DNA of 64,000 nt from Mesorhizobium denitrificans (lineage in GTDB: Bacteria; Pseudomonadota; Alphaproteobacteria; Rhizobiales; Rhizobiaceae): positions 38,946 to 102,945 of the forward strand of contig NZ_QURN01000016.1 of NCBI RefSeq assembly GCF_003403035.1, given 5' to 3'. The position numbers and the translations under genes are program-made. Positions 18,442 to 26,959 of this stretch are shown one piece after another. The notes below the pieces were generated by a model. It was not told the origin of the DNA and ran no database searches. It saw nothing but the letters and a program-made list of their open reading frames with translations. Within the stretch, counting starts at the first letter, position 1. Each line of letters starts with the position of its first letter.

Positions 18442-19439
18442 GGCAGCGCGCTCCAGCAGGGGAAAAGATCACCGGGCGACGGCTCGGCCGCATAAACGCC
18501 GCGCGCGATTGCACGCGTCATCACGGCTGCTGCGGTCGCGTAAAAGTCGATAACGCTTTCCGGCTGCAATTCCTTGCCGGATGCGCCCGTCGCAAGCCCG
18601 AACACCAGATCGCCGTCAAAAGGCGTGTGGCTCGGCCAAATCGCCCGCGCAAAGCCATCATGGGCCGAAATCGCCAGCCGTTTCGCGCTCGCCTTGGTCA
18701 GCACGGCATCGGTCGCGATCACCGCAATCGTCGTGTTCTTCAGCGGCTTTTCATCGCGAAATTTCAGGCGAATTGCGGTCGCGTCGTTCGGCATAGGGTG
18801 CGGCATACCCAGCCCACCAAACTCGTCGTCAATTTCGAAAGGTGCGGCCCAGAAATGCCGTGTCTTGCCGATATTCGCGCTGCCCACGGCATTGACCGCC
18901 GCCAGCGCGCCGATGGTTATGCCATTGTCCATCACGCAGGACGCTGACCCCAGCCCACCTTTCAGACCGACGGTCAGCGCGCCGGCTCCAGCACCGGATG
19001 TGCCTAGCAAAAATTTGCGGCCAGCGCTTTTAACCGCCTCATATCCCATTTCGCGATAGGGCGCGAACCGGCCCCAATTCTTGTCGCCACCGTTCAGCAG
19101 ATCGAACAGAATTGCTGTCGGCACGATGGGGATACGCATATCGCCAACCGCGAAGCCCACGCCCGCCTCACGCAGCGCCGCCTGCGCCCCGCTTGCTGCA
19201 TCCAGCCCAAAGGCCGAGCCACCCGAAAGAACGATTGCGTCGATATTCTCGACGGTATTATGCGGCTCCAGCAGATCCGTTTCACGCGTTCCCGGCGCTC
19301 CGCCGAGCACCTGCACCGAGGCCACCGTCGGCACGTCGCAAATCACAACGCTCACGCCTGATTTGAGCTTCGCGTCCTCGGAATTGCCGACACGAATGCC
19401 CTGCACATCGGTGATGAGGTTGAGCGGTCCTACTTTCAT
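18438..19439 (-). CDS. P1-family (DmpA-like) aminopeptidase
   Basis: This 333-residue peptidase of family S58/P1 is made as a precursor that cleaves itself to form an N-terminal nucleophile. Family segments are LNLITDVQGIRVGN at the start, LEPHNTVENIDAIVLSGGSAFGLDAASG, and GLGSASCV, whose Gly-Ser bond is the probable autocleavage site. Members hydrolyse D- or L-amino-acid amides and short peptides, and the specificity here is unknown. It overlaps both neighbours by four bases, the DUF2259 gene downstream and the binding protein upstream. Confidence 0.88.
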   Translation of the reverse strand: MKVGPLNLITDVQGIRVGNSEDAKLKSGVSVVICDVPTVASVQVLGGAPGTRETDLLEPHNTVENIDAIVLSGGSAFGLDAASGAQAALREAGVGFAVGDMRIPIVPTAILFDLLNGGDKNWGRFAPYREMGYEAVKSAGRKFLLGTSGAGAGALTVGLKGGLGSASCVMDNGITIGALAAVNAVGSANIGKTRHFWAAPFEIDDEFGGLGMPHPMPNDATAIRLKFRDEKPLKNTTIAVIATDAVLTKASAKRLAISAHDGFARAIWPSHTPFDGDLVFGLATGASGKELQPESVIDFYATAAAVMTRAIARGVYAAEPSPGDLFPCWSALP

Positions 19440-20575
19440 GGCTTCTGCTCCACCAGCACGAAGCGCGTTCCATCAAAGCGATAGAGCGCATAGAGCGAGC
19501 GCGTCAAATCGCCTTTCGCGTCAAACGCGACCTCGCCGAGAACAGTCTGAAACTTCGTTGAAGCCAGCGCATCCTTAACCTTGTCCGTTCCGGCTCTTAT
19601 CGCATCAGCGGCCACCTGCATCGCCGCATAGGCTGGCAGCACGTAGCCCTCGGGCACGATCTGCCGCGCATTGAATTCAGCCACGACAGAATTGTCCGCT
19701 ACCTCGCTCCAGTCGGGCAGGCCGATCATCAGCGTTCCGGCTTCAAGCGGCACATCGCCAGTATCCGTACGCAACACCTCGCCACCTGCAAACACCATAT
19801 CTGCGCCGACAGACTTGGCATCGCGCGCCATAATCGCGACGTCGCGCAGATTGCCACCCACGAAAACGCGTGTCGCGCCTGCCTTGCGTAACCGTCCCAC
19901 GAGCGCAATCTGGTTGTCCAGATCAGGGCGATAGGTATCCGTGAAAACCGGCTTCAAACCCTCAACCTGACTTGCCGCCCGAAAGACTTCCGCCAAGTCG
20001 CGCCCGTAAATCGTGCCGTCATCAACCACAGCGAAAGGTTCATCGCGCCACAAGCGCGGCAGCAAACGCGCCACCGCGTCGCCTTCCGCATCCGCGCGCG
20101 GCGCAAGCCGATAGATCGGCCAGCCGGTCTTGTCCCGCTTGTCGGTCAGGCTGTCCAGCCGCACGCCCACCGTAATCACCGGAATATCAGCATCTTTCAG
20201 CAAGGGCAGGGCGGCCTCCAGCGAATCCGCGCACAGAAAGCCAACGAGGATCGTCGCCTTGCGTGCTATCGCTTCGCGCGCCGCCGCCGTGCCGCCTTCC
20301 GCCGTACACTGGTCGTCCAGCACGAACCCGGCAACGCCCGCCTTGTCGGCAGCTTGCAACGCCCCGGCCTGCACCTGCGCGCCCAGTATCGCCGCGGCAC
20401 CGGAGAGCGGAGCCACAACCCCGACAGAGGGCTGCTGCGCCGACACTGTATGGCACATCAACAATAAGGAAATGAGGGCGAGTGGCACACGCAACTGATA
20501 CGATCCCGATTTGCCGACACTCGTAACTTCCGCCGCGCCTAACCGCAACAAGCGCCAAATAAAATCTCGTTGCAT
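19436..20575 (-). CDS. Branched-chain-type ABC transporter substrate-binding protein
   Basis: This periplasmic type I binding protein of 379 residues belongs to the LivJ/HAAT family. After a basic n-region of about 25 residues comes a hydrophobic signal segment (LALISLLLMCHTVSAQ), then SVGVVAPLSGAAAILGAQVQAGA and the two-lobed fold with VVDDGTIYGRDLA. No permease or ATPase gene is nearby, so it is an orphan that may serve a distant transporter or a sensory role. It heads a four-gene minus-strand cluster. The divergent flavin reductase starts 42 bases away. Confidence 0.85.
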   Translation of the reverse strand: MQRDFIWRLLRLGAAEVTSVGKSGSYQLRVPLALISLLLMCHTVSAQQPSVGVVAPLSGAAAILGAQVQAGALQAADKAGVAGFVLDDQCTAEGGTAAAREAIARKATILVGFLCADSLEAALPLLKDADIPVITVGVRLDSLTDKRDKTGWPIYRLAPRADAEGDAVARLLPRLWRDEPFAVVDDGTIYGRDLAEVFRAASQVEGLKPVFTDTYRPDLDNQIALVGRLRKAGATRVFVGGNLRDVAIMARDAKSVGADMVFAGGEVLRTDTGDVPLEAGTLMIGLPDWSEVADNSVVAEFNARQIVPEGYVLPAYAAMQVAADAIRAGTDKVKDALASTKFQTVLGEVAFDAKGDLTRSLYALYRFDGTRFVLVEQKP

Positions 20576-20617
20576 GGTTTGCTTGCTGGATAGGAATCAG
20601 CCCCATATATATCCATC

Positions 20618-21112
20618 ATGCTGAAGCCAAATGAAATCGGGCCGCAGGCCTATCGGGATGCGATGGCGCGCTTTGCTGGCGCGGTTCATGTCATCACCAC
20701 AGATGGCGTCGCGGGCAGGCGTGGCACTACGATCATCGCGACATGTTCCGTGTCGGACAGCCCGCCGATGGTGTTGGCCTGCCTCAACCGCGAGAACCCC
20801 AACAACGAGCTTTTCATAAAAAACGGCAATTTTGCCCTGAACACGCTCGCCGCGAAGCATGAGCCGATGGCAGTTGCCTTTTCCGGGGTCACTGGCGCAT
20901 CGCAGGCCGAGCGTTTCGCGCTTGGCGCATGGGATACCATCGAAACCGGCGCGCCGACTCTCATCGATGCGGTTGCCGTGTTTGATTGCGAGATTGTCGA
21001 CACCAAGGACATGGCCACCCATCGTGTGCTTTTTGGCAGGGTGACAGGTCTTCGCATCGGCGATAGCGTTCGTCCGCTCCTTTATTTCGAGCGCGGCTAT
21101 CATGTGCTCTGA
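20618..21112 (+). CDS. Flavin reductase-like FMN-binding protein
   Basis: The protein has 164 residues of the split-barrel flavin reductase family (HpaC/DIM6-NTAB type), which supplies reduced flavin to partner oxygenases. Typical stretches are YRDAMARFAGAVHVITTDG, TTIIATCSVSDSPPMVLACLNREN, NGNFALNTLA and the C-terminal PLLYFERGYH. No partner monooxygenase lies beside it. It is 24 bases ahead of the MoxR gene on the same strand and could be co-transcribed with the maturation cassette. Confidence 0.88.
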   Translation: MLKPNEIGPQAYRDAMARFAGAVHVITTDGVAGRRGTTIIATCSVSDSPPMVLACLNRENPNNELFIKNGNFALNTLAAKHEPMAVAFSGVTGASQAERFALGAWDTIETGAPTLIDAVAVFDCEIVDTKDMATHRVLFGRVTGLRIGDSVRPLLYFERGYHVL

Positions 21113-21136
21113 ACGCTGCGAAGTCAGGCAAATCGA

Positions 21137-22081
21137 ATGACGATCACCCCACGTTCAACCCCCGCCAGGCCAGCCCCAACGAGCATTGATGAAACGCTCG
21201 AAATGCTTACGAGCGCGGATTATGTCGCAGACCGCTCGCTGGCCACGGTGCTGTTTCTTTCGCTCAAGATGAAGCGCCCGCTCTTCCTCGAAGGCGAGGC
21301 CGGTGTTGGAAAAACGGAAATCGCCAAGGTTCTGGCGTCGGCGCTCGGTCGCAGGCTCATCCGGCTTCAATGCTATGAGGGGCTCGACGTTTCCTCAGCC
21401 GTTTATGAGTGGAACTATGCCGCGCAGATGATCGAAATCCGCATGGAAGAAGCAGCTGGAGCAGTTGACCGTAAGGATATGGAAAAGAATGTCTTTTCCG
21501 AAAAATATCTGATCCGCCGCCCGGTTCTGGATGCGCTCACCGGCACGGCTGGCGCTGCTCCCGTTTTCCTGATCGACGAGCTGGATCGTACCGACGAGGC
21601 GTTTGAGGCTTTCCTGCTGGAGATCCTCTCCGATTATCAGGTGACGGTGCCGGAGCTCGGAACTATCAAGGCGGAAGAGCCGCCCATCGTTATCATCACC
21701 ACCAACCGCACGCGCGAAATCCACGACGCGCTCAAGCGCCGCTGCCTGTATCATTGGGTCGATTACCCTGATGCTCAGCATGAGTTGGAAATCGTTCGCC
21801 GCAAGGTGCCGAACGCCAATCGCAGGCTCTCTGCAGAGGTTGTTGCCTTCATCCAGAAGCTGCGCGAAATCGAGTTGTTCAAGGTTCCGGGCGTTGCCGA
21901 AACCATCGATTGGGCTGGCGCGCTCACGGAACTCGACAAAGTCGCGCTGGACCCCGAAACCGTCTCCGACACAATCGGCGTTCTGCTCAAATATCAGGAT
22001 GATATTGCCCGCATCGAGCAGGGCGAAGGCCGCCGCATACTCAAGGAAGTGAAGGCGGAGCTTTCGGCAGCGGCGGAATAG
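21137..22081 (+). CDS. MoxR-family AAA+ ATPase (CoxD-like)
   Basis: This 314-residue AAA+ ATPase acts as a chaperone for maturation of metal enzymes. It has Walker A GEAGVGKTE, Walker B VFLIDELDRTDEAFE, the sensor ITTNRTREIHDALKRRCLYHW, and a C-terminal helical lid. In carboxydotrophs the equivalent CoxD works with CoxE to insert sulfur or copper into the Mo centre. Here it directly abuts the CoxE-like gene (no intergenic base), in keeping with that pairing. Confidence 0.92.
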   Translation: MTITPRSTPARPAPTSIDETLEMLTSADYVADRSLATVLFLSLKMKRPLFLEGEAGVGKTEIAKVLASALGRRLIRLQCYEGLDVSSAVYEWNYAAQMIEIRMEEAAGAVDRKDMEKNVFSEKYLIRRPVLDALTGTAGAAPVFLIDELDRTDEAFEAFLLEILSDYQVTVPELGTIKAEEPPIVIITTNRTREIHDALKRRCLYHWVDYPDAQHELEIVRRKVPNANRRLSAEVVAFIQKLREIELFKVPGVAETIDWAGALTELDKVALDPETVSDTIGVLLKYQDDIARIEQGEGRRILKEVKAELSAAAE

Positions 22082-23326
22082 ATGGTTTCCGCGCTCCCCG
22101 AATCCACCAAGACCGATGGCCGCATAGCCGATAACATCGTCTATTTCGCGCGAACGCTGCGTAAGGCCGGAATGCGCGTTGGCCCTGCGTCGGTAAAGGA
22201 CGCGATAGAGGCAGTGCTAACGGCAGGCATTGGCAGCCGCGATGACTTTTACTGGGTTCTGCATTCCGTGTTGGTCAAGCGGCATGAAGACCATCCGGTT
22301 TTTGACGAAGCCTTCCGGCTATATTGGAAGTCACGGGAATTGATCGAAAAGATGCTGGCGATGTTTTCTCCCGTCGCGCCAGACATGCGCGAACGGGAAA
22401 AGCCGCGTGCTGCCGAAAACCGTGTCAGTCAAGCGATGTTTGAGGGTCACGCGAAGCGCCAACCACCGCAGGAAGTCCCTGAAATCGAGGTCGATGCGCG
22501 GTTCACGACTTCCGGCAATGAGGTGCTGCGCACCAAGGATTTTGCGCAAATGACAGCCAGCGAAATTGGCGATGCAAAGCGCGCAATCGCAGCGCTGGAA
22601 TTGCCTTTCGACACCGTTCGAACGCGCCGCTTTCGGGCTGACGCTTCGGGCCGCATGATTGATCGCCGCGCCATGATGCGCGCCGCCGCGCGCACCGGCG
22701 GCAAGCTGGTGCTTCCGAAATTCCGTTCGCCGCGCGAGGTGCACCCACCGCTGGTCGTGCTGGCGGATATTTCCGGCTCCATGAGCCAGTACACGCGCAT
22801 TTTTCTCCACTTCCTGCACGCTCTAACTGAAAAACGCCGCCGCGTTCACACATTCGTCTTCGGCACGCGGCTAACGAACCTTACCCGTCAGATGCGTCAC
22901 CGCGATCCCGACGCGGCGCTTGCCGAATGCGCGCAGGCTGTTCACGATTGGTCCGGCGGCACGCGCATTGGCGATACGCTGCACGAGTTCAATCGCCTCT
23001 GGTCGCGGCGTGTTTTGGGGCAGGGGGCAATCGTCCTGCTCATAACAGATGGCCTTGAGCGCGACGACGTGCGCGGCCTTTCGGAAGAAATGGAGCGCCT
23101 GCACAAATCCTGCCGCCGCCTGATCTGGCTCAATCCGCTCCTGCGTTTCGACGGATTTGAAGCCCGCGCGCGAGGCGTGCGGGCTATGCTTCCGCATGTT
23201 GATGAATTCCGTTCCGTGCATAATCTGCAGGCTCTGTCGGATTTGGTGGCGTCATTGGACAAAAGCACGAGCCGCACCGCAGATCCGCGCCGGTGGTTGG
23301 AGCTTGGCAAGTCGCGCGCGGCATGA
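22082..23326 (+). CDS. CoxE-like VWA-domain protein
   Basis: The protein has 414 residues with a C-terminal von Willebrand A domain of the CoxE type. The metal-ion-dependent adhesion site is visible as ADISGSMSQYTR, followed by FGTRLTNLTRQMRHRD and GGTRIGDTLHEFN. The N-terminal half is the family helical region (ADNIVYFARTLRKAGMRVGPASVKDAIEAV). It is expected to act with the MoxR protein encoded immediately upstream in maturing a molybdenum hydroxylase. The ATG follows the MoxR stop directly. Confidence 0.92.
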   Translation: MVSALPESTKTDGRIADNIVYFARTLRKAGMRVGPASVKDAIEAVLTAGIGSRDDFYWVLHSVLVKRHEDHPVFDEAFRLYWKSRELIEKMLAMFSPVAPDMREREKPRAAENRVSQAMFEGHAKRQPPQEVPEIEVDARFTTSGNEVLRTKDFAQMTASEIGDAKRAIAALELPFDTVRTRRFRADASGRMIDRRAMMRAAARTGGKLVLPKFRSPREVHPPLVVLADISGSMSQYTRIFLHFLHALTEKRRRVHTFVFGTRLTNLTRQMRHRDPDAALAECAQAVHDWSGGTRIGDTLHEFNRLWSRRVLGQGAIVLLITDGLERDDVRGLSEEMERLHKSCRRLIWLNPLLRFDGFEARARGVRAMLPHVDEFRSVHNLQALSDLVASLDKSTSRTADPRRWLELGKSRAA

Positions 23327-23350
23327 CCATATTTGTTTGAGGAGACAGCC

Positions 23351-23689
23351 ATGACACAAGCCATCTATCTCGACGCAGAACGCGACCCTCTGCTCATTGC
23401 CGAGGGTTGGATGAAGGAAGGCCGATCCTGCGCCATCGCCACTGTGGTGGAAACATGGGGTTCCGCGCCGCGCCCTGTTGGCAGTCATCTGGTCATAGAT
23501 GCAAACGGGAATTTTCAGGGTTCAGTGTCCGGCGGCTGCGTCGAAGGCGCGGTCGTGTCCGAGGCGGGCGAAGTTATCGCAGACGGCAATCCGCGGATGC
23601 TTGAATTTGGCGTTGCCGATGAGACAGCGTGGCGCGTCGGCCTTTCGTGCGGCGGTCGCATCCGTGTCTATGTCGAACGGCTCGGATAA
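23351..23689 (+). CDS. XdhC/CoxI N-terminal domain protein
   Basis: This 112-residue protein is the isolated N-terminal XdhC_CoxI domain. Its hallmarks are ATVVETWGSAPRPVGSHLVID and FQGSVSGGCVEGAVV with the cysteine. XdhC proteins bind the molybdenum cofactor and help its sulfuration before insertion. GGAG lies just upstream of the ATG. Here the domain is separate from its usual C-terminal Rossmann part, which is encoded by the next gene 72 bases on. Confidence 0.9.
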   Translation: MTQAIYLDAERDPLLIAEGWMKEGRSCAIATVVETWGSAPRPVGSHLVIDANGNFQGSVSGGCVEGAVVSEAGEVIADGNPRMLEFGVADETAWRVGLSCGGRIRVYVERLG

Positions 23690-23761
23690 TTGAGAGGGAT
23701 AATGAACATCAAAACACGCATGTTGAAACGACTTTCCTAATCCACTACCCAAGGTCATCCC

Positions 23762-24469
23762 ATGGATCCCTACGTCCTCAAAACCCTGAACGCCGAGCGT
23801 CTTGCGCGCCGCGCCGCTGCTGTGGTCACAGACCTTGGTGATGGGCGCGATCGCATCGTGCGCGAGGGTGATCTGGTCGCTGGAGAACTTGGCGACGCAA
23901 TCGCCAAATCCTTCCGCACGGGCCAATCCACCACCATTCAGGCAGAAGGTCGCAGCTTCTTCATCAACGTTCATCTGCCGCAGCCGAGGTTGATTGTCAT
24001 CGGCGCGGTTCACATCAGCCAGGCTCTCGCACCGATGGCGAAAATCGCTGGCTTTCCCGTTGAGATCATCGATCCACGCACGGCCTTTGCTACACCTGAA
24101 CGCTTTCCAGATCTTCCGCTTGCGGCGGAATGGCCGGAAGACGTTCTGCGCCGAAACCCTCTCGACAGTTACACAGCACTCGCGGCGCTCACGCATGATC
24201 CCAAGATCGACGATTTTCCGCTGAAAGCCGCGCTTGAAGCCGGCTGCTTTTATGTCGGCGCACTTGGCAGTCGAAAGACCCATGCAAAGCGCGTGGAGCG
24301 ACTGACGGAACTCGGCGCGACAGAACAGCAAATCGCGCGCATTGACGCTCCAATCGGCATCGACATTGGCGCGTCCAGTCCCGCAGAAATCGCCGTCGCA
24401 GTGCTGGCGCAAATCATACAGTCCTACCGTTCGCGCGGCGTCGTAGCCAAGGCTGGAGTTGCGGCTTGA
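23762..24469 (+). CDS. XdhC/CoxI C-terminal Rossmann domain protein
   Basis: This 235-residue protein carries the XdhC C-terminal Rossmann domain: PRLIVIGAVHISQALAPMA is the nucleotide-binding start, EIIDPRTAFATPERF follows, and GALGSRKTHAKRVERL with IGIDIGASSPAEIAVAVLAQI ends it. It complements the single-domain protein encoded just upstream, so together they rebuild a complete XdhC. The next gene starts with a TTG overlapping its stop by four bases. Confidence 0.92.
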   Translation: MDPYVLKTLNAERLARRAAAVVTDLGDGRDRIVREGDLVAGELGDAIAKSFRTGQSTTIQAEGRSFFINVHLPQPRLIVIGAVHISQALAPMAKIAGFPVEIIDPRTAFATPERFPDLPLAAEWPEDVLRRNPLDSYTALAALTHDPKIDDFPLKAALEAGCFYVGALGSRKTHAKRVERLTELGATEQQIARIDAPIGIDIGASSPAEIAVAVLAQIIQSYRSRGVVAKAGVAA

Positions 24470-26070
24470 AATTCGGATCGATACTGGTTGAGCAGGCAGA
24501 GGGCACAATTCTCGCGCACTCCGTCGCCGTCGGCGACAAAATGATGCGCAAAGCGCGTACGCTTTCCGGTGAAGATATTGCGGAACTTATCGCTGCTGGC
24601 GTGAAGGAAGTCATTGTCGCGCGTCTCGACCCTGACGACATAAACGAGGACACCGCCGCGCTGATGCTTGTCGAGGCAATGCGCTTTTCCGGCATCGATG
24701 CAAAGCCGCCTGCCACTGGCCGCGTCAATCTCCACGCCCAACACGCGGGCGTTCTCGTGGTCGATGAAGCGGCAATTCAAGCGCTCAACGCGATTGATCC
24801 CGCAGTGACAATTGCGACCCTGGCGCAGCACGCGCCCGTCGAAACCGGCCGCATGGTCGCGACGGTGAAAATCATCCCCTATGCCGTGCCGCGAGACATC
24901 TTGGATCGCGCGCTCAGGGCCATCAGAACAACCGACATTTTCGCGGTGCATCCGTACAGGAGCATGACGGTCGGCCTTGTGCAGACCACGCTACCCGGCG
25001 TGAAGCCGAGCGTGCTCGACAAGACTGTGCGTGTCACTGAAACGCGCCTCGCTCGTTCGGGCAGTGTGCTAAGCAGCGAGCAGCGCGTCTCGCACGAAGC
25101 CGCCGCCGTGGCGGACGCATTGCGCAAGGCAAATCGCGCCAACGATATGATGCTGGTGTTTGGCGCATCGGCTGTCAGCGATTTCGATGATGTCATTCCC
25201 GCTGCGATCCGTGCGGCAGGTGGCACGGTCACGCGAACTGGAATGCCGGTTGATCCCGGCAATCTGCTTGTCCTTGGGCATCTCGACGGCAAGCCCGTCA
25301 TTGGCGCGCCGGGTTGCGCGCGCAGCCCGAAAGAAAATGGCTTTGATTGGGTGCTGGACCGCACGCTGGCAGGCATTGAGCTCAACGACACCGATATCGC
25401 GCGCATGGGTGTCGGCGGGTTGCTGATGGAAATCGCCAGCCGTCCACAACCGCGAGAGGGCACTGCGCGATCTGAGAAGATATATATAATTATACTTGCT
25501 GCTGGCCGATCCAGCCGCATGGGCGGCCCGAACAAGTTGATGGCCGAGTTTGACGGAAAGCCGCTTGTGCGTCTCATCGCAGAGCGCGCCTGCGCATCAC
25601 GCGCCAGCGGCGTATTACTCGTGACAGGCCATGATGCCGCGCGCGTTGAGGCGACCCTCTCAGATCTAAAATTGCAGCCGCTCAACAATCCCGATTATGC
25701 AATCGGCCTGTCGTCCTCGCTCAAGGTCGGCATGGCGGCGCTGCCGCCGGATGCGACCGGCGCGCTGATCGTGCTTGGCGACATGCCCGGCATAACAACC
25801 GCCGATCTAGACCGCATGATTGCTGCATTCCGCAGGGAACACGGCAACGCCATCATCCGCGCCACGCATAATGGCAAGCGCGGCAATCCGGTCATCCTGC
25901 CACGCGCCCTGTTCGGCTCGGTCGCCACGCTTGAGGGCGACACCGGCGCGCGACATCTGGTCGAGGCCGAAAGCGCCGCAGTCATTGATATCGAACTCGG
26001 CGAGGGCGCGTCTGTCGATGTTGATACGCCTGAAGCGATGGCGAAAGCGGGCGGCGTCTTGCGCGGTTGA
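24466..26070 (+). CDS. MoCF-biosynthesis / MobA-like nucleotidyltransferase fusion
   Basis: This 534-residue two-domain protein combines a molybdopterin-binding MoCF domain (about residues 1-330, MoeA-like, with HDVIPAAIRAAGG-like and GAPGCARSPKENGFDWVLDR segments) with a MobA/MocA-type transferase (about 340-534). The latter shows IILAAGRSSRMGGPNK, the pyrophosphorylase signature, and IVLGDMPGITTADLD. It probably attaches cytosine or guanosine nucleotide to the Mo cofactor for hydroxylases. A TTG start overlaps the xdhC stop by four bases, giving coupled translation. Confidence 0.9.
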   Translation: MKFGSILVEQAEGTILAHSVAVGDKMMRKARTLSGEDIAELIAAGVKEVIVARLDPDDINEDTAALMLVEAMRFSGIDAKPPATGRVNLHAQHAGVLVVDEAAIQALNAIDPAVTIATLAQHAPVETGRMVATVKIIPYAVPRDILDRALRAIRTTDIFAVHPYRSMTVGLVQTTLPGVKPSVLDKTVRVTETRLARSGSVLSSEQRVSHEAAAVADALRKANRANDMMLVFGASAVSDFDDVIPAAIRAAGGTVTRTGMPVDPGNLLVLGHLDGKPVIGAPGCARSPKENGFDWVLDRTLAGIELNDTDIARMGVGGLLMEIASRPQPREGTARSEKIYIIILAAGRSSRMGGPNKLMAEFDGKPLVRLIAERACASRASGVLLVTGHDAARVEATLSDLKLQPLNNPDYAIGLSSSLKVGMAALPPDATGALIVLGDMPGITTADLDRMIAAFRREHGNAIIRATHNGKRGNPVILPRALFGSVATLEGDTGARHLVEAESAAVIDIELGEGASVDVDTPEAMAKAGGVLRG

Positions 26071-26101
26071 CATGACTGCGCCGCGCAGGCACCCATCGCG
26101 C

Positions 26102-26959
26102 ATGATTACACGCATTGCCACCCTCGCTGCTGCGTTCGTCCTTTTCGCATTGCCTGCGGCGGCGCAATCACTCGCGCCATACAAGGACGATCTTTTCGCC
26201 TATCCTGCAACGCTCTCGGAGGCCGATGGCGGTGCGTACCGCGTCGTGGATTACCGCGAAATGCGCGACGTCAATGAGCGCGACGAAGTGCCGGAGCGCC
26301 GCGTTCGCAAGCAATACATCTCGCTCGGCGTGCGCAGTCAGCAGCAGGAAATGAAACTCGGCACGCAGCGCTTCGTCGCTGTCGGCACGCAGCAAGGCGC
26401 GTCGATGATCGTGCTCTATCTGCACGGGCAGGGCGGCAGCCGTTCGCAAGGCGTCAACGACTTTACGTTCGGTGGCAACTTCAACCGCGTGAAGAACCTC
26501 GTCGCCAAGGCAGGAGGGCTTTATCTGTCGCCGGATTTTACAGATTTCGGCGATGGCGGCGCGGCGCAAATCGGTGCACTGATCGAACATTTCTCCGCAC
26601 AGTCACCCGGCGCGCCGGTAATTGTCGCCTGTGGTTCGATGGGCGGAATGCTCTGCTGGAAACTGGCGTCGGACCCGCTAGTCGCAGAGCGTCTCGGCGG
26701 CCTTCTGCTGCTCGGTTCGCTCTGGGATGAGAGCTTTCTCAAAAGCCCCGCCTATAAGCGCAAGGTTCCCGTTTTCTTCGGTCAAGGCAGCCATGACACC
26801 GTTTTTCCAGTCGAGAAGCAGGAAGCATTTTACCGAAAAGTGCGGGGTAAATCAGGTAATTATCCTGCACGCTTCGTGCGATTTGAGAGCGGCACGCACG
26901 GCACCCCGATCCGTATGACCGACTGGCGCGAAGTCTTGAACTGGATGCTCAAATCCTAG
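26102..26959 (+). CDS. Secreted alpha/beta hydrolase
   Basis: The protein has 285 residues, including a clear signal peptide MITRIATLAAAFVLFALPAAA. The mature enzyme has the oxyanion region YLHGQGGS, nucleophile elbow CGSMGGM, acid in GQGSHDTVFP and histidine in ESGTHGTP, as in serine esterases. An ATG ten codons upstream (26072), two bases after the previous stop, is an alternative start; neither has a strong ribosome-binding site. Its stop overlaps that of the convergent gene in a CTAG at 26956-26959. The substrate is unknown. Confidence 0.8.
   Translation: MITRIATLAAAFVLFALPAAAQSLAPYKDDLFAYPATLSEADGGAYRVVDYREMRDVNERDEVPERRVRKQYISLGVRSQQQEMKLGTQRFVAVGTQQGASMIVLYLHGQGGSRSQGVNDFTFGGNFNRVKNLVAKAGGLYLSPDFTDFGDGGAAQIGALIEHFSAQSPGAPVIVACGSMGGMLCWKLASDPLVAERLGGLLLLGSLWDESFLKSPAYKRKVPVFFGQGSHDTVFPVEKQEAFYRKVRGKSGNYPARFVRFESGTHGTPIRMTDWREVLNWMLKS

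Noticed and set aside
23702..23740. 12-codon frame between the two XdhC genes
   Set aside because: The Shine-Dalgarno spacing is only three bases, and nothing is recognisable in the peptide.
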